Shown: in pieces, positions 32,191 to 41,482 of the stretch | How the letters are laid out: every line of letters starts with the position of its first letter | How positions within the stretch are numbered: position 1 is the stretch's first letter | Assembly (NCBI GenBank): GCA_964370445.1 | Contig: CAYJJK010000003.1 | Coordinates: forward strand, 1-64,000 | Direction: 5' to 3' | Length of the DNA stretch: 64,000 nucleotides | DNA from: JAAYCI01 sp964370445 | GTDB lineage: Bacteria; Bacillota; Clostridia; Oscillospirales; Ruminococcaceae | The notes under the pieces: model-generated | What the model saw: the letters and a program-made list of their open reading frames with translations, nothing else | What the model was told of the DNA's origin: nothing | The model's database searches: none | Program-made: the position numbers and the translations under genes

Positions 32191-33708
32191 ATGGGTGAAA
32201 AGTTGCTTGAAATGAAGCATATTACAAAATCTTTTGCAAGGCTTGTGGCAAATGATGATGTAAGCTTTAGCGTAGATAGAGGGGAAATTCGTGCTGTGCT
32301 AGGCGAAAATGGCGCAGGGAAATCCACCTTGATGAATGTGCTGTATGGTCTTTATAAAAAAGACTCTGGTACCATTCTTTGGAAGGGCAAAGAACTGAAT
32401 GCGAAATCTCCTGCAGAGGCAATTGAAGCAGGCGTTGGGATGATTCATCAGCATTTTCAGCTGGTTGATAAATTCACTGTGCTGGAAAACATTATTTTGG
32501 GCCTAAAAGAAGGAAAATTTATCGAGTTACCGATGGCTCAAGTGGAAAAGCGTGTGATGGAACTTTCACAAACATATGGGTTAAGCATTAAGCCACACAC
32601 GCTTGTAGAGGATTTGACTGTAGGCGAGCAGCAACGTGTGGAAATCATTAAGGCTTTGTATCGTGAGTCGGAGCTGTTGATTATGGATGAGCCCACAGCT
32701 GTTTTAACACCGCAAGAGGTGGGGCCGCTTTTCCAAGTTTTGCGCAAATTGCGCGAAGAGGGTAAATCCATTATCTTTATCAGTCATAAATTGCCGGAAG
32801 TGTTGGAGCTGTGTGATAGCATCTCTATCATGCGTGACGGAAAAATGGTGAAAACACTTAAAAACGAAGAGGGCTTAACCGGCAGAATGCTGGCAGCGCA
32901 TATGGTAGGGCGCGAAGTGACACTGAAAATTGATAAGTCACCTTGCAAACCGGGAGAGGTTGTGTTAGGCCTACATGGTGTATCGGACGAAAGTGATGCA
33001 CACACAAGTGGTGTTCACGACATGACTTTGGAAGTGCGTCGGGGCGAAATTGTTGGCCTAGCCGGTGTGGATGGCAATGGGCAAACCGACCTGTCCGAGC
33101 TGATTATGGGATTGCGCAAAGTTAGCTCTGGTAGCATGAGCTTTTTAGGGCAAGACATTACACAGCATACCACCAATGCAATGCGCCAACTGCCCATAGG
33201 CTATATCCCGGCAGACCGCAACCACGCCGCTTTAGTGCTAGATTTTTCTTTGCAGATGAATGTGGCACTGAACCATCCCGATAAACCGCCATTTGGAAAA
33301 CCGTGGCTAATGAATTTTGCGGCAATTTCTAAAATTACAAATGAAAAACTGAAACAGTTTAATGTTTCAGCTCCAGGTGGCGACGAGCTTGCAAGAAACT
33401 TATCCGGTGGCAACCAGCAAAAGGTGGTTTTGGCAAGGGAAGTGGGCGAAAAAGTAGATTTGATCATTGCTGTTTACCCCACAAGAGGCCTTGATATTGA
33501 TGCGACGAACTTTGTGTTTCAAACCCTTTTGGCGGCTAGAGATGAGGGCGTAGCGATCTTGTATATCTCTACGGAACTTGAAGAGCTGCTTACACTAAGC
33601 GATAGGCTTGGAGTTTTGTATGAAGGGAAACTTGCGGGCATTATGCCGATTGAAGAGGCCAATGTGGAAAAAATTGGGCTGTTGATGGCGGGGGAGCAAA
33701 TTTCATGA
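32191..33708 (+). CDS. BMP-type ABC importer, double ATP-binding protein
   Basis: A 505-residue ATPase with two nucleotide-binding domains. The first has Walker A GENGAGKSTLMNVL, signature VGEQQRVEI and Walker B LLIMDEP. The second has a degenerate Walker A (GVDGNGQTDLSELI) and signature LSGGNQQKVVLAR. This layout is typical of the nucleoside/BMP transporters (YufO/NupO type). It overlaps the first permease gene by 4 bp. Two permeases and a BMP lipoprotein follow. Confidence 0.93.
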   Translation: MGEKLLEMKHITKSFARLVANDDVSFSVDRGEIRAVLGENGAGKSTLMNVLYGLYKKDSGTILWKGKELNAKSPAEAIEAGVGMIHQHFQLVDKFTVLENIILGLKEGKFIELPMAQVEKRVMELSQTYGLSIKPHTLVEDLTVGEQQRVEIIKALYRESELLIMDEPTAVLTPQEVGPLFQVLRKLREEGKSIIFISHKLPEVLELCDSISIMRDGKMVKTLKNEEGLTGRMLAAHMVGREVTLKIDKSPCKPGEVVLGLHGVSDESDAHTSGVHDMTLEVRRGEIVGLAGVDGNGQTDLSELIMGLRKVSSGSMSFLGQDITQHTTNAMRQLPIGYIPADRNHAALVLDFSLQMNVALNHPDKPPFGKPWLMNFAAISKITNEKLKQFNVSAPGGDELARNLSGGNQQKVVLAREVGEKVDLIIAVYPTRGLDIDATNFVFQTLLAARDEGVAILYISTELEELLTLSDRLGVLYEGKLAGIMPIEEANVEKIGLLMAGEQIS

Positions 33709-34865
33709 ATAAACCTCTTGTAAAGAAAAAAAATAAGCGAATTCTGTTGATTTTGCTAGACTTCAGCCCTGTTCTAGGCGCTATATTCGGCCTTCTTTTA
33801 GGGGCGTTATTTGTAACACTTTGGGGTGTAGATCCCATCACATTTTTTATAGAGTTATTTAAAGGTGCCTTTGGATCGGCACAGGCAATGGGAAACACAT
33901 TAAATCGTGCCACACCTCTTTTGCTTATTGGCGCGGGCACGGCCATTGCTTTTCAGGCCGGTGCCAACAACATAGGGCAAGAAGGACAACTGTTCATCGG
34001 CGGCTTTGCCGCAGCGTTTGTGGCTCTTATTTTCTCTGAAATGCCAGTGGCACTGGGGATTCCGGCGGTATTGGTGGTGGCATTTTTGTTTGGAATGCTA
34101 TATGCCGGCATCGCGGTTCTGTTTCGTCTCTTTAAAGGGGTAAACGAGCTTTTGATCACGCTTTTATTCAACTATATCGGTGTGCTGTTTGTCTCTTATA
34201 TTGTCAGCGGGCCTATGGGTGCCTCTGGAACAGTGAGTTTTCCACAAACAGACCCATTTGGTGCACAGTTCCTATTGGTTAATTACCCGGATTTTGGTTT
34301 TATGCACGCAGGAATTTTTATTGCAGTCGTCATTACTATTTTGGCAGGCTACTATCTCTGGTTCACGCCGTCAGGCTTGCGTCTTCGCACAGCAGGGCTT
34401 TCCCCACTGGCTAGCCGTAGCTCAGGCAACAACCCAACCAAAATTTTTGTTATGGCCATGATGGTATCTGGTGGCATGTGTGCTTTGGCGGGTGCTATCG
34501 AGGTGATTGGAACAACCGACAGCCTACGTCAAGGTTTTGGCACAAACTTAGGTTTTGATGGTTTGGCTGTGGCGTTGCTTGGAAACACGAACCCATTTGG
34601 TGTTTTACCGGCAGGATTGTTCTTTGGGGCACTTCGAAACGGAATGCAAGCAATGCAGCGTTCTACGGGAATACCCAGCGTGGTGTTGGACTTAATTAAA
34701 GGTTCCATTATGATTTTCATCATGGTGGGTGCTGCTTTAAAAATTCATGTCAATGCCTCCGTGCAAAAAGCTTCAAAACTGCAGGAAGCCTCTTCACACC
34801 ATACTACAGTTTCAGATGATGAGGCACAGAGCAAAAACAGCGGAGGTGAAGAGCCATGTCAATAG
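33705..34865 (+). CDS. BMP-type ABC importer permease 1
   Basis: A 386-residue permease with about eight or nine membrane segments and the family stretch GAGTAIAFQAGANNIGQEGQ. The C-terminal tail of about 40 residues is Ser/Gln-rich and cytoplasmic. It overlaps both neighbours, so the transporter genes are translationally coupled. Known relatives import purine nucleosides. Here the substrate could be a ureide. Confidence 0.92.
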   Translation: MNKPLVKKKNKRILLILLDFSPVLGAIFGLLLGALFVTLWGVDPITFFIELFKGAFGSAQAMGNTLNRATPLLLIGAGTAIAFQAGANNIGQEGQLFIGGFAAAFVALIFSEMPVALGIPAVLVVAFLFGMLYAGIAVLFRLFKGVNELLITLLFNYIGVLFVSYIVSGPMGASGTVSFPQTDPFGAQFLLVNYPDFGFMHAGIFIAVVITILAGYYLWFTPSGLRLRTAGLSPLASRSSGNNPTKIFVMAMMVSGGMCALAGAIEVIGTTDSLRQGFGTNLGFDGLAVALLGNTNPFGVLPAGLFFGALRNGMQAMQRSTGIPSVVLDLIKGSIMIFIMVGAALKIHVNASVQKASKLQEASSHHTTVSDDEAQSKNSGGEEPCQ

Positions 34866-35779
34866 AAGTTGTGGTAGAGTACCTTAGCTCTACAATTCGG
34901 GTGGCTGTGCCAATTGTGTTAATTGCGCTTGGTGTTTGTTTTTCAGAACGTTCCGGCGTGTATGCCATGGGTTCAGAAGGCTATATGCTCATCTCCTGTT
35001 TTGTAAGCGTTGTAATGACCATTCAAACCGGCAATCAATTCTTTGGCGTTTTATTCGGTGTACTTTCTGCAATGTGTGCCACCGCGTTGTACTCTTACTT
35101 TACCGTGGTGCTGGGTGCACACCAAGTAATCTGCGGGTTGGGTTCAAACTTTGTTATTTTAGGATTGACGAGCGCGTTGCAAAGGTTATTTTGGGGCATT
35201 GAGGGTGTGCCGCGTATCGAGCCTCTTCTGCCCATTGCTATACCGGGCCTATCCAGCATTCCCTTTGTAGGCGATATGTTCTTTAACCAGCCCATCATCA
35301 CATATATTTGCTACCTGCTCATTCCTGTAGCATGGTGGGTGATGTTTAAAAGTACCTGGGGATTGCAAATACGCGCTGTGGGTGAAAACCCAAATTGTGC
35401 CGATACACTGGGCATCAATGTGGTGAAAACAAGAGTTTTGGCAGTGATAACAGGCGGCGCATTTTGTGGGCTTGCAGGCAGTGCCCTGGCATTGCAACAA
35501 GTGCAAAGTTTTACAGAAAATATGTCAAATGGACGTGGTTGGCTTGGGCTCATCGCCGCAACATTTGGCGGATGGAACCCCATTGGTGCCGCCGGTGCAG
35601 GCCTTGTGTTTGGCGCGGCAGAAGTGTTGCAGCTTCGTTTACAGCTGCTGGGCTCCTTCAATATTTCGTCTTACATCATCTTAATGGTTCCGTATCTTGT
35701 GGCACTTTTGTTCATTCTCTTTATTGGAAAAGGTCGTCGTCATCCCTCTGCAATGGGTAAATATTACAAAAAACAGTAA
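34856..35779 (+). CDS. BMP-type ABC importer permease 2
   Basis: A 307-residue permease with about eight membrane segments. ALGVCFSERSGVYAMGSEG and GENPNCADTLGINV are typical of the second permease (YufQ/NupQ type) in this transporter family. It overlaps permease 1 by 10 bp. About 300 bp separate it from the binding-protein gene. Confidence 0.92.
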   Translation: MSIEVVVEYLSSTIRVAVPIVLIALGVCFSERSGVYAMGSEGYMLISCFVSVVMTIQTGNQFFGVLFGVLSAMCATALYSYFTVVLGAHQVICGLGSNFVILGLTSALQRLFWGIEGVPRIEPLLPIAIPGLSSIPFVGDMFFNQPIITYICYLLIPVAWWVMFKSTWGLQIRAVGENPNCADTLGINVVKTRVLAVITGGAFCGLAGSALALQQVQSFTENMSNGRGWLGLIAATFGGWNPIGAAGAGLVFGAAEVLQLRLQLLGSFNISSYIILMVPYLVALLFILFIGKGRRHPSAMGKYYKKQ

Positions 35780-36080
35780 GGTGCTTTTGTGTTAATAGGT
35801 GCATGTGGTGTGCCTAAAAAATTCAGTAAAACAAATGTTGTAGAGATATTCTGTGCAGATTCATGCGGTTTTATATCACAGAATAAGGACAGGCCGGCAC
35901 CGCTTAAGCGGTGGAAATTATTGGTAATGTGCGATCAATGAAAGCCAAGCAATGTAAGTAAGACAATATGTGTTTGTATCGCAGCGATTGGTTGTGAAGT
36001 AAAACTCATGTAACTGAGCTTAAATTGGGAAGCAGCAAGAGAAAGCACATAACATAAACAAAAAAATTGGAGGAAAGACA
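35780..36080. other. Intergenic region before the BMP lipoprotein gene
   Basis: About 300 bp with no gene. It contains the perfect 16-bp palindrome CACCGCTTAAGCGGTG at 35898-35913. The binding protein is usually needed in excess over the permeases, so an internal promoter or an RNA-processing site here would make sense. Confidence 0.5.
35898..35913. promoter_or_regulatory. 16-bp perfect palindrome
   Basis: CACCGCTTAAGCGGTG has no spacer, so it is more likely a protein-binding site than an RNA hairpin. It lies about 170 bp upstream of the BMP lipoprotein gene. The protein that binds is unknown. Confidence 0.45.
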
Positions 36081-37205
36081 ATGAAAAGACGTATAGCACT
36101 TGCACTATCGGCAACCCTTTTGTTCGCTTTAGTGGCAGGCTGTAGCCAAGCCACAGAAGAGGCATCAAGTGCCCCTGCTTCAGAAGCCCCGGCCGAATCC
36201 ATGGCAGCAGAAAGCGGTAGCAGTGAAGCGATGAGCGAAGGTGGAGAGGCAAGCACTGAAGGCATGAAAGTGGCTTTGCTTTTGCCCGGTAGCGCTAACG
36301 ACCAAAGCTGGAATCAATATGGTTATGAAGCACTCATGGCTGTAGAAGAACAATTGGGCGCCGAAGTAGCCTACTCTGAAAATGTGCAAACCATTGATTT
36401 ACAACAAGCTCTTCGTGATTATGCTTCCCAAGATTATGATGTTATCTTTGGACATACAGGCTCTTTTGAAGATGACATGATTAGCGTTGGCGAAGAGTTC
36501 CCTGACACGAACTTTGTTGTAATTGCCGGTGGCACAGGCGGCGGCGACAACGTATTTGCAGTGGATACCGCACCATGGCAATATGGCTATGCATACGGTT
36601 GGATGGCTGGTTCCGTTACCGAAAGTGGTAAAGTGGGCTACATCACAGCCAATGAAGGCACATCCACCCAAAACAACTTAGTTGGCGGCTGGAAAGATGG
36701 CGTGAAACAAGCAAATCCAGATGCAGAGGCCACCGTTGTATACCTTGAAGATGGCGATGATGTGGCAGCAGCACGTGAAGCAGCACTTGCACTAGCAGCC
36801 AGCGGTTGTGATGTGATCATGCATGAGCTGAACCGTGGCGCACAAGGCGTTATGGACGTGGCACAAGAAGAAGGCATTTACACCATCGGCCGTTCGCTTG
36901 AAGATATGGAATACAACCCTGACTATCAGCTTGCCTTTGCTGAGTTTGACTGGTCGCCCAAATATGTGAACATCGTAGAGCGCATTGCAGCAGGCGAAAT
37001 GGAGCCCGGCGCTAGCTTCTTTGGCTTCCACACCGAGCCAGATGCTCCTGGTTTTGTGTTTACCTATGATGATGCTAACGAGTGGAACCCCAATGTGGTA
37101 ACACCAGAAATTTTAGAAGCATTCAATACTGAAGTAGTGGAAATGTTCCAAGCAGATCCCATCAGAACATATACAACAGAGGATGCTGCAGGCGGTACTT
37201 TCTAA
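36081..37205 (+). CDS. BMP-family substrate-binding lipoprotein
   Basis: A 374-residue lipoprotein (lipobox VAGC near residue 20), then a Ser/Ala/Glu-rich linker to about residue 60 and a periplasmic-binding-type fold of the BmpA/Med family. The hinge stretches VALLLPGSANDQSWNQYGYE and GHTGSFEDDMISVGEEFPD are typical. It is the capture protein for the ABC importer just upstream. Family members bind purine nucleosides. The neighbouring genes suggest allantoin or a related ureide, which is inference. GGAGG precedes the ATG. Confidence 0.93.
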   Translation: MKRRIALALSATLLFALVAGCSQATEEASSAPASEAPAESMAAESGSSEAMSEGGEASTEGMKVALLLPGSANDQSWNQYGYEALMAVEEQLGAEVAYSENVQTIDLQQALRDYASQDYDVIFGHTGSFEDDMISVGEEFPDTNFVVIAGGTGGGDNVFAVDTAPWQYGYAYGWMAGSVTESGKVGYITANEGTSTQNNLVGGWKDGVKQANPDAEATVVYLEDGDDVAAAREAALALAASGCDVIMHELNRGAQGVMDVAQEEGIYTIGRSLEDMEYNPDYQLAFAEFDWSPKYVNIVERIAAGEMEPGASFFGFHTEPDAPGFVFTYDDANEWNPNVVTPEILEAFNTEVVEMFQADPIRTYTTEDAAGGTF

Positions 37206-37234
37206 ACAAAGCAATGTAAACGATATGACAAAAT

Positions 37235-37274
37235 GGGCGTATTTGCGAGGTGTTATCTCCTCGCAAATACACCC
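37235..37274 (+). terminator. Stem-loop after the BMP lipoprotein gene
   Basis: GGGCGTATTTGCGAGG (37235-37250) pairs with CCTCGCAAATACACCC (37259-37274), with a single mismatch and an 8-base loop. No T-run follows, so it is more likely a 3'-end stabilising hairpin or a partial terminator. Confidence 0.55.
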
Positions 37275-37356
37275 ACCATTATCATCAATTGCTAAAACAT
37301 ACACTTGCTATAAGCACAACAAATGAAATGTAATGGCTAAATGCGGAGGAATAGAT

Positions 37357-38112
37357 ATGAATTTGAAAGATAAAACAATTATTGTAACAGGTGCTGGTTC
37401 GGGCTTAGGCAAGGCAGTGTGTTTGCGCGCAGCACAGGAAGGGGCAAACCTTGTGTTGGCAGATATCAACCAAGATGCTTTGGAAACAGCAGAAAAAGAA
37501 ATTCAACTGCTAGGGGCAAAAACGTGTGCCTGCGTTGTGGATGTGTGTAGCAAAGATAGCATTGATGCCATGATGAAAAAAGCAGTGGAAACATTTGGCA
37601 GCGTGCAGGGGCTTGTTAATTCTGCAGGTATCTTTTCCAGTGTTCCCTTTTTAGAGTTAAGCGAAAAACAATGGGATTCAATGATAGACATCAACGTTAA
37701 AGGTTCTTTTTTCTGCTCACAGGCGTTCATCAGCAGTGCTGTAGAAAAAAAGGTAAAAGGCTCTATTGTATTTTTAAGCTCGATCAGTGGCTATATTGGG
37801 TTTGCGGGCTCGGCGCATTACTGTGCATCAAAAGGTGCAGTGAGGCAGCTTTCTAAGGCGCTTGCGTTGGAGTTTGGGCCGTGTGGCATTCGATCGAATA
37901 TTGTGGCACCGGGCACGATAGAAACACCGATGAATGCATGGTTTATGCAAGACGATGAAATGAGTAAAAAATCAGTGGCGTCCATCCCGCTGGGCCGGTA
38001 TGGAAAGTCTGAAGAAATAGCCAGCGCTATCGTCTATCTGTTATCAGACGAAGCCAGTTTCTGCACAGGTACAGAACTGCTGGTGGATGGCGGGCAAATT
38101 TCTCACTGTTAA
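37357..38112 (+). CDS. Short-chain dehydrogenase/reductase 1
   Basis: A 251-residue classical SDR: cofactor motif TGAGSGLG, structural motif NSAG (NNAG variant), catalytic Ser in SSISGYIGF, catalytic YCASK and PG motif APGTIETPMN. The Asp after the second strand (VLADINQ) favours NAD(H). It oxidises or reduces an alcohol/ketone pair that I cannot name. GGAGG before ATG 37357 decides the start over the open frame upstream. A second SDR gene lies 97 bp downstream. Confidence 0.92.
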   Translation: MNLKDKTIIVTGAGSGLGKAVCLRAAQEGANLVLADINQDALETAEKEIQLLGAKTCACVVDVCSKDSIDAMMKKAVETFGSVQGLVNSAGIFSSVPFLELSEKQWDSMIDINVKGSFFCSQAFISSAVEKKVKGSIVFLSSISGYIGFAGSAHYCASKGAVRQLSKALALEFGPCGIRSNIVAPGTIETPMNAWFMQDDEMSKKSVASIPLGRYGKSEEIASAIVYLLSDEASFCTGTELLVDGGQISHC

Positions 38113-38209
38113 AAAGTGGTTATAATTGGCAGGTGGGTATAGTAAAGTCCCTACTGCCTTAATGTATAAATTAGATAGATATTGCAGACAAATAGAAGGG
38201 AGAACAAGC

Positions 38210-38968
38210 ATGAGAGAATTTGAAAATAAAGTAGTTGTGATTACAGGCGGTGGTAGTGGCCTTGGTAAATTATCTTGCGAGATGTTCGCCGCTGAAGGTG
38301 CTGTGGTTTATGTGGTGGATATCAATGAAGCTGCAGCTGCAGCTTCGGCTTCTGACATCGTAAAAAATGGCGGTACGGCCATTGCCTATGCTGCCGATAT
38401 TACAAGCGAGAAAGCAATGAAAAAGTTGTTTGAAGATATGGTAGAGAAACAAGGCAAAATTGATGTTTTGTTCAACAATGCCGGCATTAGCCCAGAGGGA
38501 ACAGTAACCACCACAAGTTATGAAGATTTCCGCAAGGTGCTTGCCATTGATCTGGAAAGCATTTTTCTTGGATGCAAATACGCCATCCCGCACATGGAAA
38601 AACAAGGCGGCGGGGTGATTATAAACACAGTGGGTACTTTTGGCATTAAACCCATTCCCAACAAAATGGGGTATGCTTGTGCCAAAGCAGGTGCCATGAG
38701 CCTAACGCGTTCTGTGGCCATTGACTTTGCCAAGAGCAATATTCGTTGCAACGCCATTTGTCCCGGGTTTGTAGATACACCACTGAACAAGGGTTTTGAA
38801 GGTGAAGCACGCGAAGAGTTTTTAAAACGCTATCAGCCCATGGAGTTGAAAATCCAATCAGAAGATGTGGCAAAAACTGCTTTATTCATCGCCAGTGACG
38901 CAGCCCGTGCCATCACTGGGCAAGCCCTTGTGGTAGACGGCGGTACGGAAGCCTGTATGTATTACTAG
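38210..38968 (+). CDS. Short-chain dehydrogenase/reductase 2
   Basis: A 252-residue classical SDR with TGGGSGLG, NNAG, a catalytic Tyr-x3-Lys in YACAK, and the PG motif CPGFVDTPLN. The Asp in YVVDINEA suggests NAD(H). The start is ATG 38210 with GAAGGGAGA upstream. It is related to the SDR just before it but clearly distinct. A ureidoglycolate-type or hydroxy-acid dehydrogenase would fit the pathway, but nothing in the sequence proves it. Confidence 0.92.
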   Translation: MREFENKVVVITGGGSGLGKLSCEMFAAEGAVVYVVDINEAAAAASASDIVKNGGTAIAYAADITSEKAMKKLFEDMVEKQGKIDVLFNNAGISPEGTVTTTSYEDFRKVLAIDLESIFLGCKYAIPHMEKQGGGVIINTVGTFGIKPIPNKMGYACAKAGAMSLTRSVAIDFAKSNIRCNAICPGFVDTPLNKGFEGEAREEFLKRYQPMELKIQSEDVAKTALFIASDAARAITGQALVVDGGTEACMYY

Positions 38969-38980
38969 GTGTAGGCAAGT

Positions 38981-40246
38981 ATGAAAACAAATACGAGGCA
39001 CGAAACCAAAACAAAGATAGCAAGGGTGCTAGAACGGTTGGACGCGCTGTATGACTGTGGAGAGCAGGAGAACAAAACACATTCGCGCATTGCATACTCG
39101 CCATACGACAAAAAAGGGCGTGATTTGTTTCAGCAGTATTTTCGCAGCATTGGGATAGAGCCTTATGTGGACGAAGCCGGAAACATCCATGCGGTGCTTG
39201 AAGGAAGCGAACTAGGGCTGCCCTCTATCCTGATAGGCTCTCATTTAGACACCGTGCCTGATGGTGGAAAACTGGATGGAGCCCTAGGCTGCATGGTTGG
39301 CCTTGAAATATGTGAAGTTCTGCATGAAAACAACATTCAACTGCGCCACCCACTCGAAGTGATTGTGTTCACCGATGAAGAGGGGTCTCGATTTGGCACC
39401 GGCATGTTTGGCAGCAAAGCATTTTGCGGCAACCCAATGGATGATTTTTCACAGCGTCGTTTAGATGCCGACGGGAATGAGAGAAAAGCTGTGCTAAAAA
39501 CTTTTGGTATCGACTGCGAAAACCTCAGTCATGTTAAAAGAGACCCCGAGAGCATTTGTTGTTATTTAGAGCTTCATGTAGAGCAGGGAAGATTTTTAGA
39601 AAAGGCACAAATGCAGCTTGGTGTGGTAAGCGGAATTGCCGGCTTAAAACGATATTTTGTATCGATTGATGGAGAGGCAAACCATGCAGGAAGCACCCTG
39701 ATGAAAGATCGAAAGGATGCGCTTGTGGCAGCTTCCGCTTTTATTTCGCAGGTTCCCGAGGTTGTGAAACGTTGCGGTACAGAATTTTCGGTTGCCACGG
39801 TGGGTAGTATTCAGGTAAGCCCAGGCAGTGTAAATGTGGTGCCGGGGTGGTGTGAATTTAGCCTTGAAATGCGTGACCAAACAGTGGAAGGCCTCGAGAC
39901 AATCCAGCGTGAATTGCAAGCACAGTTAAGTGAAATAGAAAGGGTGTATAATGTGGATGTTCACATGACACCTGTGTCGGAAAGTACACCTGCTGCAATG
40001 GATGAAACTTTACAAGACATTTTTGAAGACATTTGTAAAGAAGGGGAATACAGCTACAAGCGCATGAGTAGTGGTGCTTTTCACGATGCGTTACCGCTAA
40101 GCAATTATTGCAAAACAGGCATGTTGTTTGTGCCAAGTGTTGGGGGCATTAGCCACTCCCCGGGGGAATATACCCATCCAGATGACATCCATGTGGGATG
40201 TGAATTGTTTTATGAAGCAGTACTTAGAATAGACAATGAATTTTAG
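38981..40246 (+). CDS. M20-family amidohydrolase (allantoate amidohydrolase / N-carbamoyl amino acid hydrolase type)
   Basis: A 421-residue Zn-dependent hydrolase of the hydantoinase/carbamoylase subfamily. Metal ligands are visible: His and Asp in GSHLDTVPDGGKLDGALG, the Glu pair in TDEEGSRFG, His in ELHVEQGRF and the C-terminal His in SGAFHDA. The dimerisation domain is inserted at about residues 215-330. Allantoate amidohydrolase (AllC) and N-carbamoyl-amino-acid hydrolases share this architecture. The nearby allantoinase and allE genes favour allantoate as the substrate, giving ureidoglycine, NH3 and CO2. It starts 12 bp after the SDR gene. Confidence 0.88.
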   Translation: MKTNTRHETKTKIARVLERLDALYDCGEQENKTHSRIAYSPYDKKGRDLFQQYFRSIGIEPYVDEAGNIHAVLEGSELGLPSILIGSHLDTVPDGGKLDGALGCMVGLEICEVLHENNIQLRHPLEVIVFTDEEGSRFGTGMFGSKAFCGNPMDDFSQRRLDADGNERKAVLKTFGIDCENLSHVKRDPESICCYLELHVEQGRFLEKAQMQLGVVSGIAGLKRYFVSIDGEANHAGSTLMKDRKDALVAASAFISQVPEVVKRCGTEFSVATVGSIQVSPGSVNVVPGWCEFSLEMRDQTVEGLETIQRELQAQLSEIERVYNVDVHMTPVSESTPAAMDETLQDIFEDICKEGEYSYKRMSSGAFHDALPLSNYCKTGMLFVPSVGGISHSPGEYTHPDDIHVGCELFYEAVLRIDNEF

Positions 40247-40257
40247 GAGGATTTTGA

Positions 40258-41442
40258 ATGAAAGCCTTTGATTTTACAATGCCAACACACTTTTACATTG
40301 GGTGTGGCCAGGTAAATACGTTAAAAGATGTGGCGCCACAATATGGAAAAAAAGCCATGATTTGTGCTGCAAAAGACACCATGAGACAATTTGGTTTTTT
40401 GCAGCGCGTGCAAGGCTTGTTAGAAGAAGCCGGTCTCTCAGTGGCTATTATTGAAGACGTAGAGCCAAACCCCAAAGATGTTGATATCGACCGGCAGGTG
40501 GCTATCTTTAAAGAGCAAGGATGCGACATGACCGTAGGCCTTGGTGGTGGCAGTGCGCTAGACACCGCAAAAGCCATTGCTTTCATGGCCGCCCAGGAAG
40601 AGGGCTCTGTGCGCGACTACCTAGCTGGCGGAAGCCGATCTGATTTACAAGACATGAAAAAACCATATCCGGTTTTTTGCATCACAACGACAGCCGGCAC
40701 TGGATCTGAGGCAACAAAATGGTTTGTGGTAACTGATACACGCAATCATGACAAGCCAGGTGTTGGGCATGATTTACTGATGCCCTCAGTCTCTATCGTA
40801 GATCCCGAACTCATGATGTCGATGCCTGCAAGCGTAACACGTGGTTGCGGCATTGATGTATTGTTTCATGCGATGGAAGCCTATGTTGCAACCTGTGCAA
40901 ATGCTTTTACCGATATGTGTGCCTTAGAGGCCATTCGCTTGGTGGTGCAATATCTGGAAAGAGCGATTGAAAATGGTGAAAATGACCTGCCCGCACGTGA
41001 AGGAATGGCCTTTGCAAACACACTTGGTGGCATTGTTATCGGCGAGGGAAACTCGGGCACTGTGGCCATTCATGCATTTGGACACAGCGTTGGCGGACAA
41101 ACCAATGCACCGCACGGTTTAAGCATGTGCCCCTTTGCTGTGCCGTATCTTGAAAAAACCTGGCAGGCAGATATTGCACGTCATGCCAATTTAACAAGAG
41201 CTTTTGGCTATGCACAGCCAGGTATGGACGACCAAACCTTGGCATGCATGTGCCCAAAAGCCATGGGTGATTTGCTCAAACGTTTTGGGTGCGATATTAC
41301 CCTAAAAGATTTGGGCGTAACAGAAGACATGATAGAGCCCATGACAGACTCGGTGTTTAACACAATGGCAGGCGTGCTGAACAACAGCCTTGTTAAGTTT
41401 GAGCGAGAAGATGTTGTGGAGATGTTTACAAAAGCAATGTAG
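40258..41442 (+). CDS. Iron-containing alcohol dehydrogenase
   Basis: A 394-residue group III alcohol dehydrogenase. NAD-binding GGGSALDTAK is present, as are the metal ligands Asp and His in GIDVLFHAMEAYV and the two His of HAFGHSVGGQTNAPHG. TTAGTGSEAT is the usual phosphate-contact loop. It interconverts an aldehyde or semialdehyde and an alcohol with NAD(P)H. AGGAGG lies before the ATG, 11 bp after the M20 gene. The substrate is unknown. A hydrogen sink for glyoxylate or glycolaldehyde-type products is possible. Confidence 0.93.
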   Translation: MKAFDFTMPTHFYIGCGQVNTLKDVAPQYGKKAMICAAKDTMRQFGFLQRVQGLLEEAGLSVAIIEDVEPNPKDVDIDRQVAIFKEQGCDMTVGLGGGSALDTAKAIAFMAAQEEGSVRDYLAGGSRSDLQDMKKPYPVFCITTTAGTGSEATKWFVVTDTRNHDKPGVGHDLLMPSVSIVDPELMMSMPASVTRGCGIDVLFHAMEAYVATCANAFTDMCALEAIRLVVQYLERAIENGENDLPAREGMAFANTLGGIVIGEGNSGTVAIHAFGHSVGGQTNAPHGLSMCPFAVPYLEKTWQADIARHANLTRAFGYAQPGMDDQTLACMCPKAMGDLLKRFGCDITLKDLGVTEDMIEPMTDSVFNTMAGVLNNSLVKFEREDVVEMFTKAM

Positions 41443-41482
41443 ATCCATTGAAAAGGTATGACTGCGCTAACCAGGGGGATTT

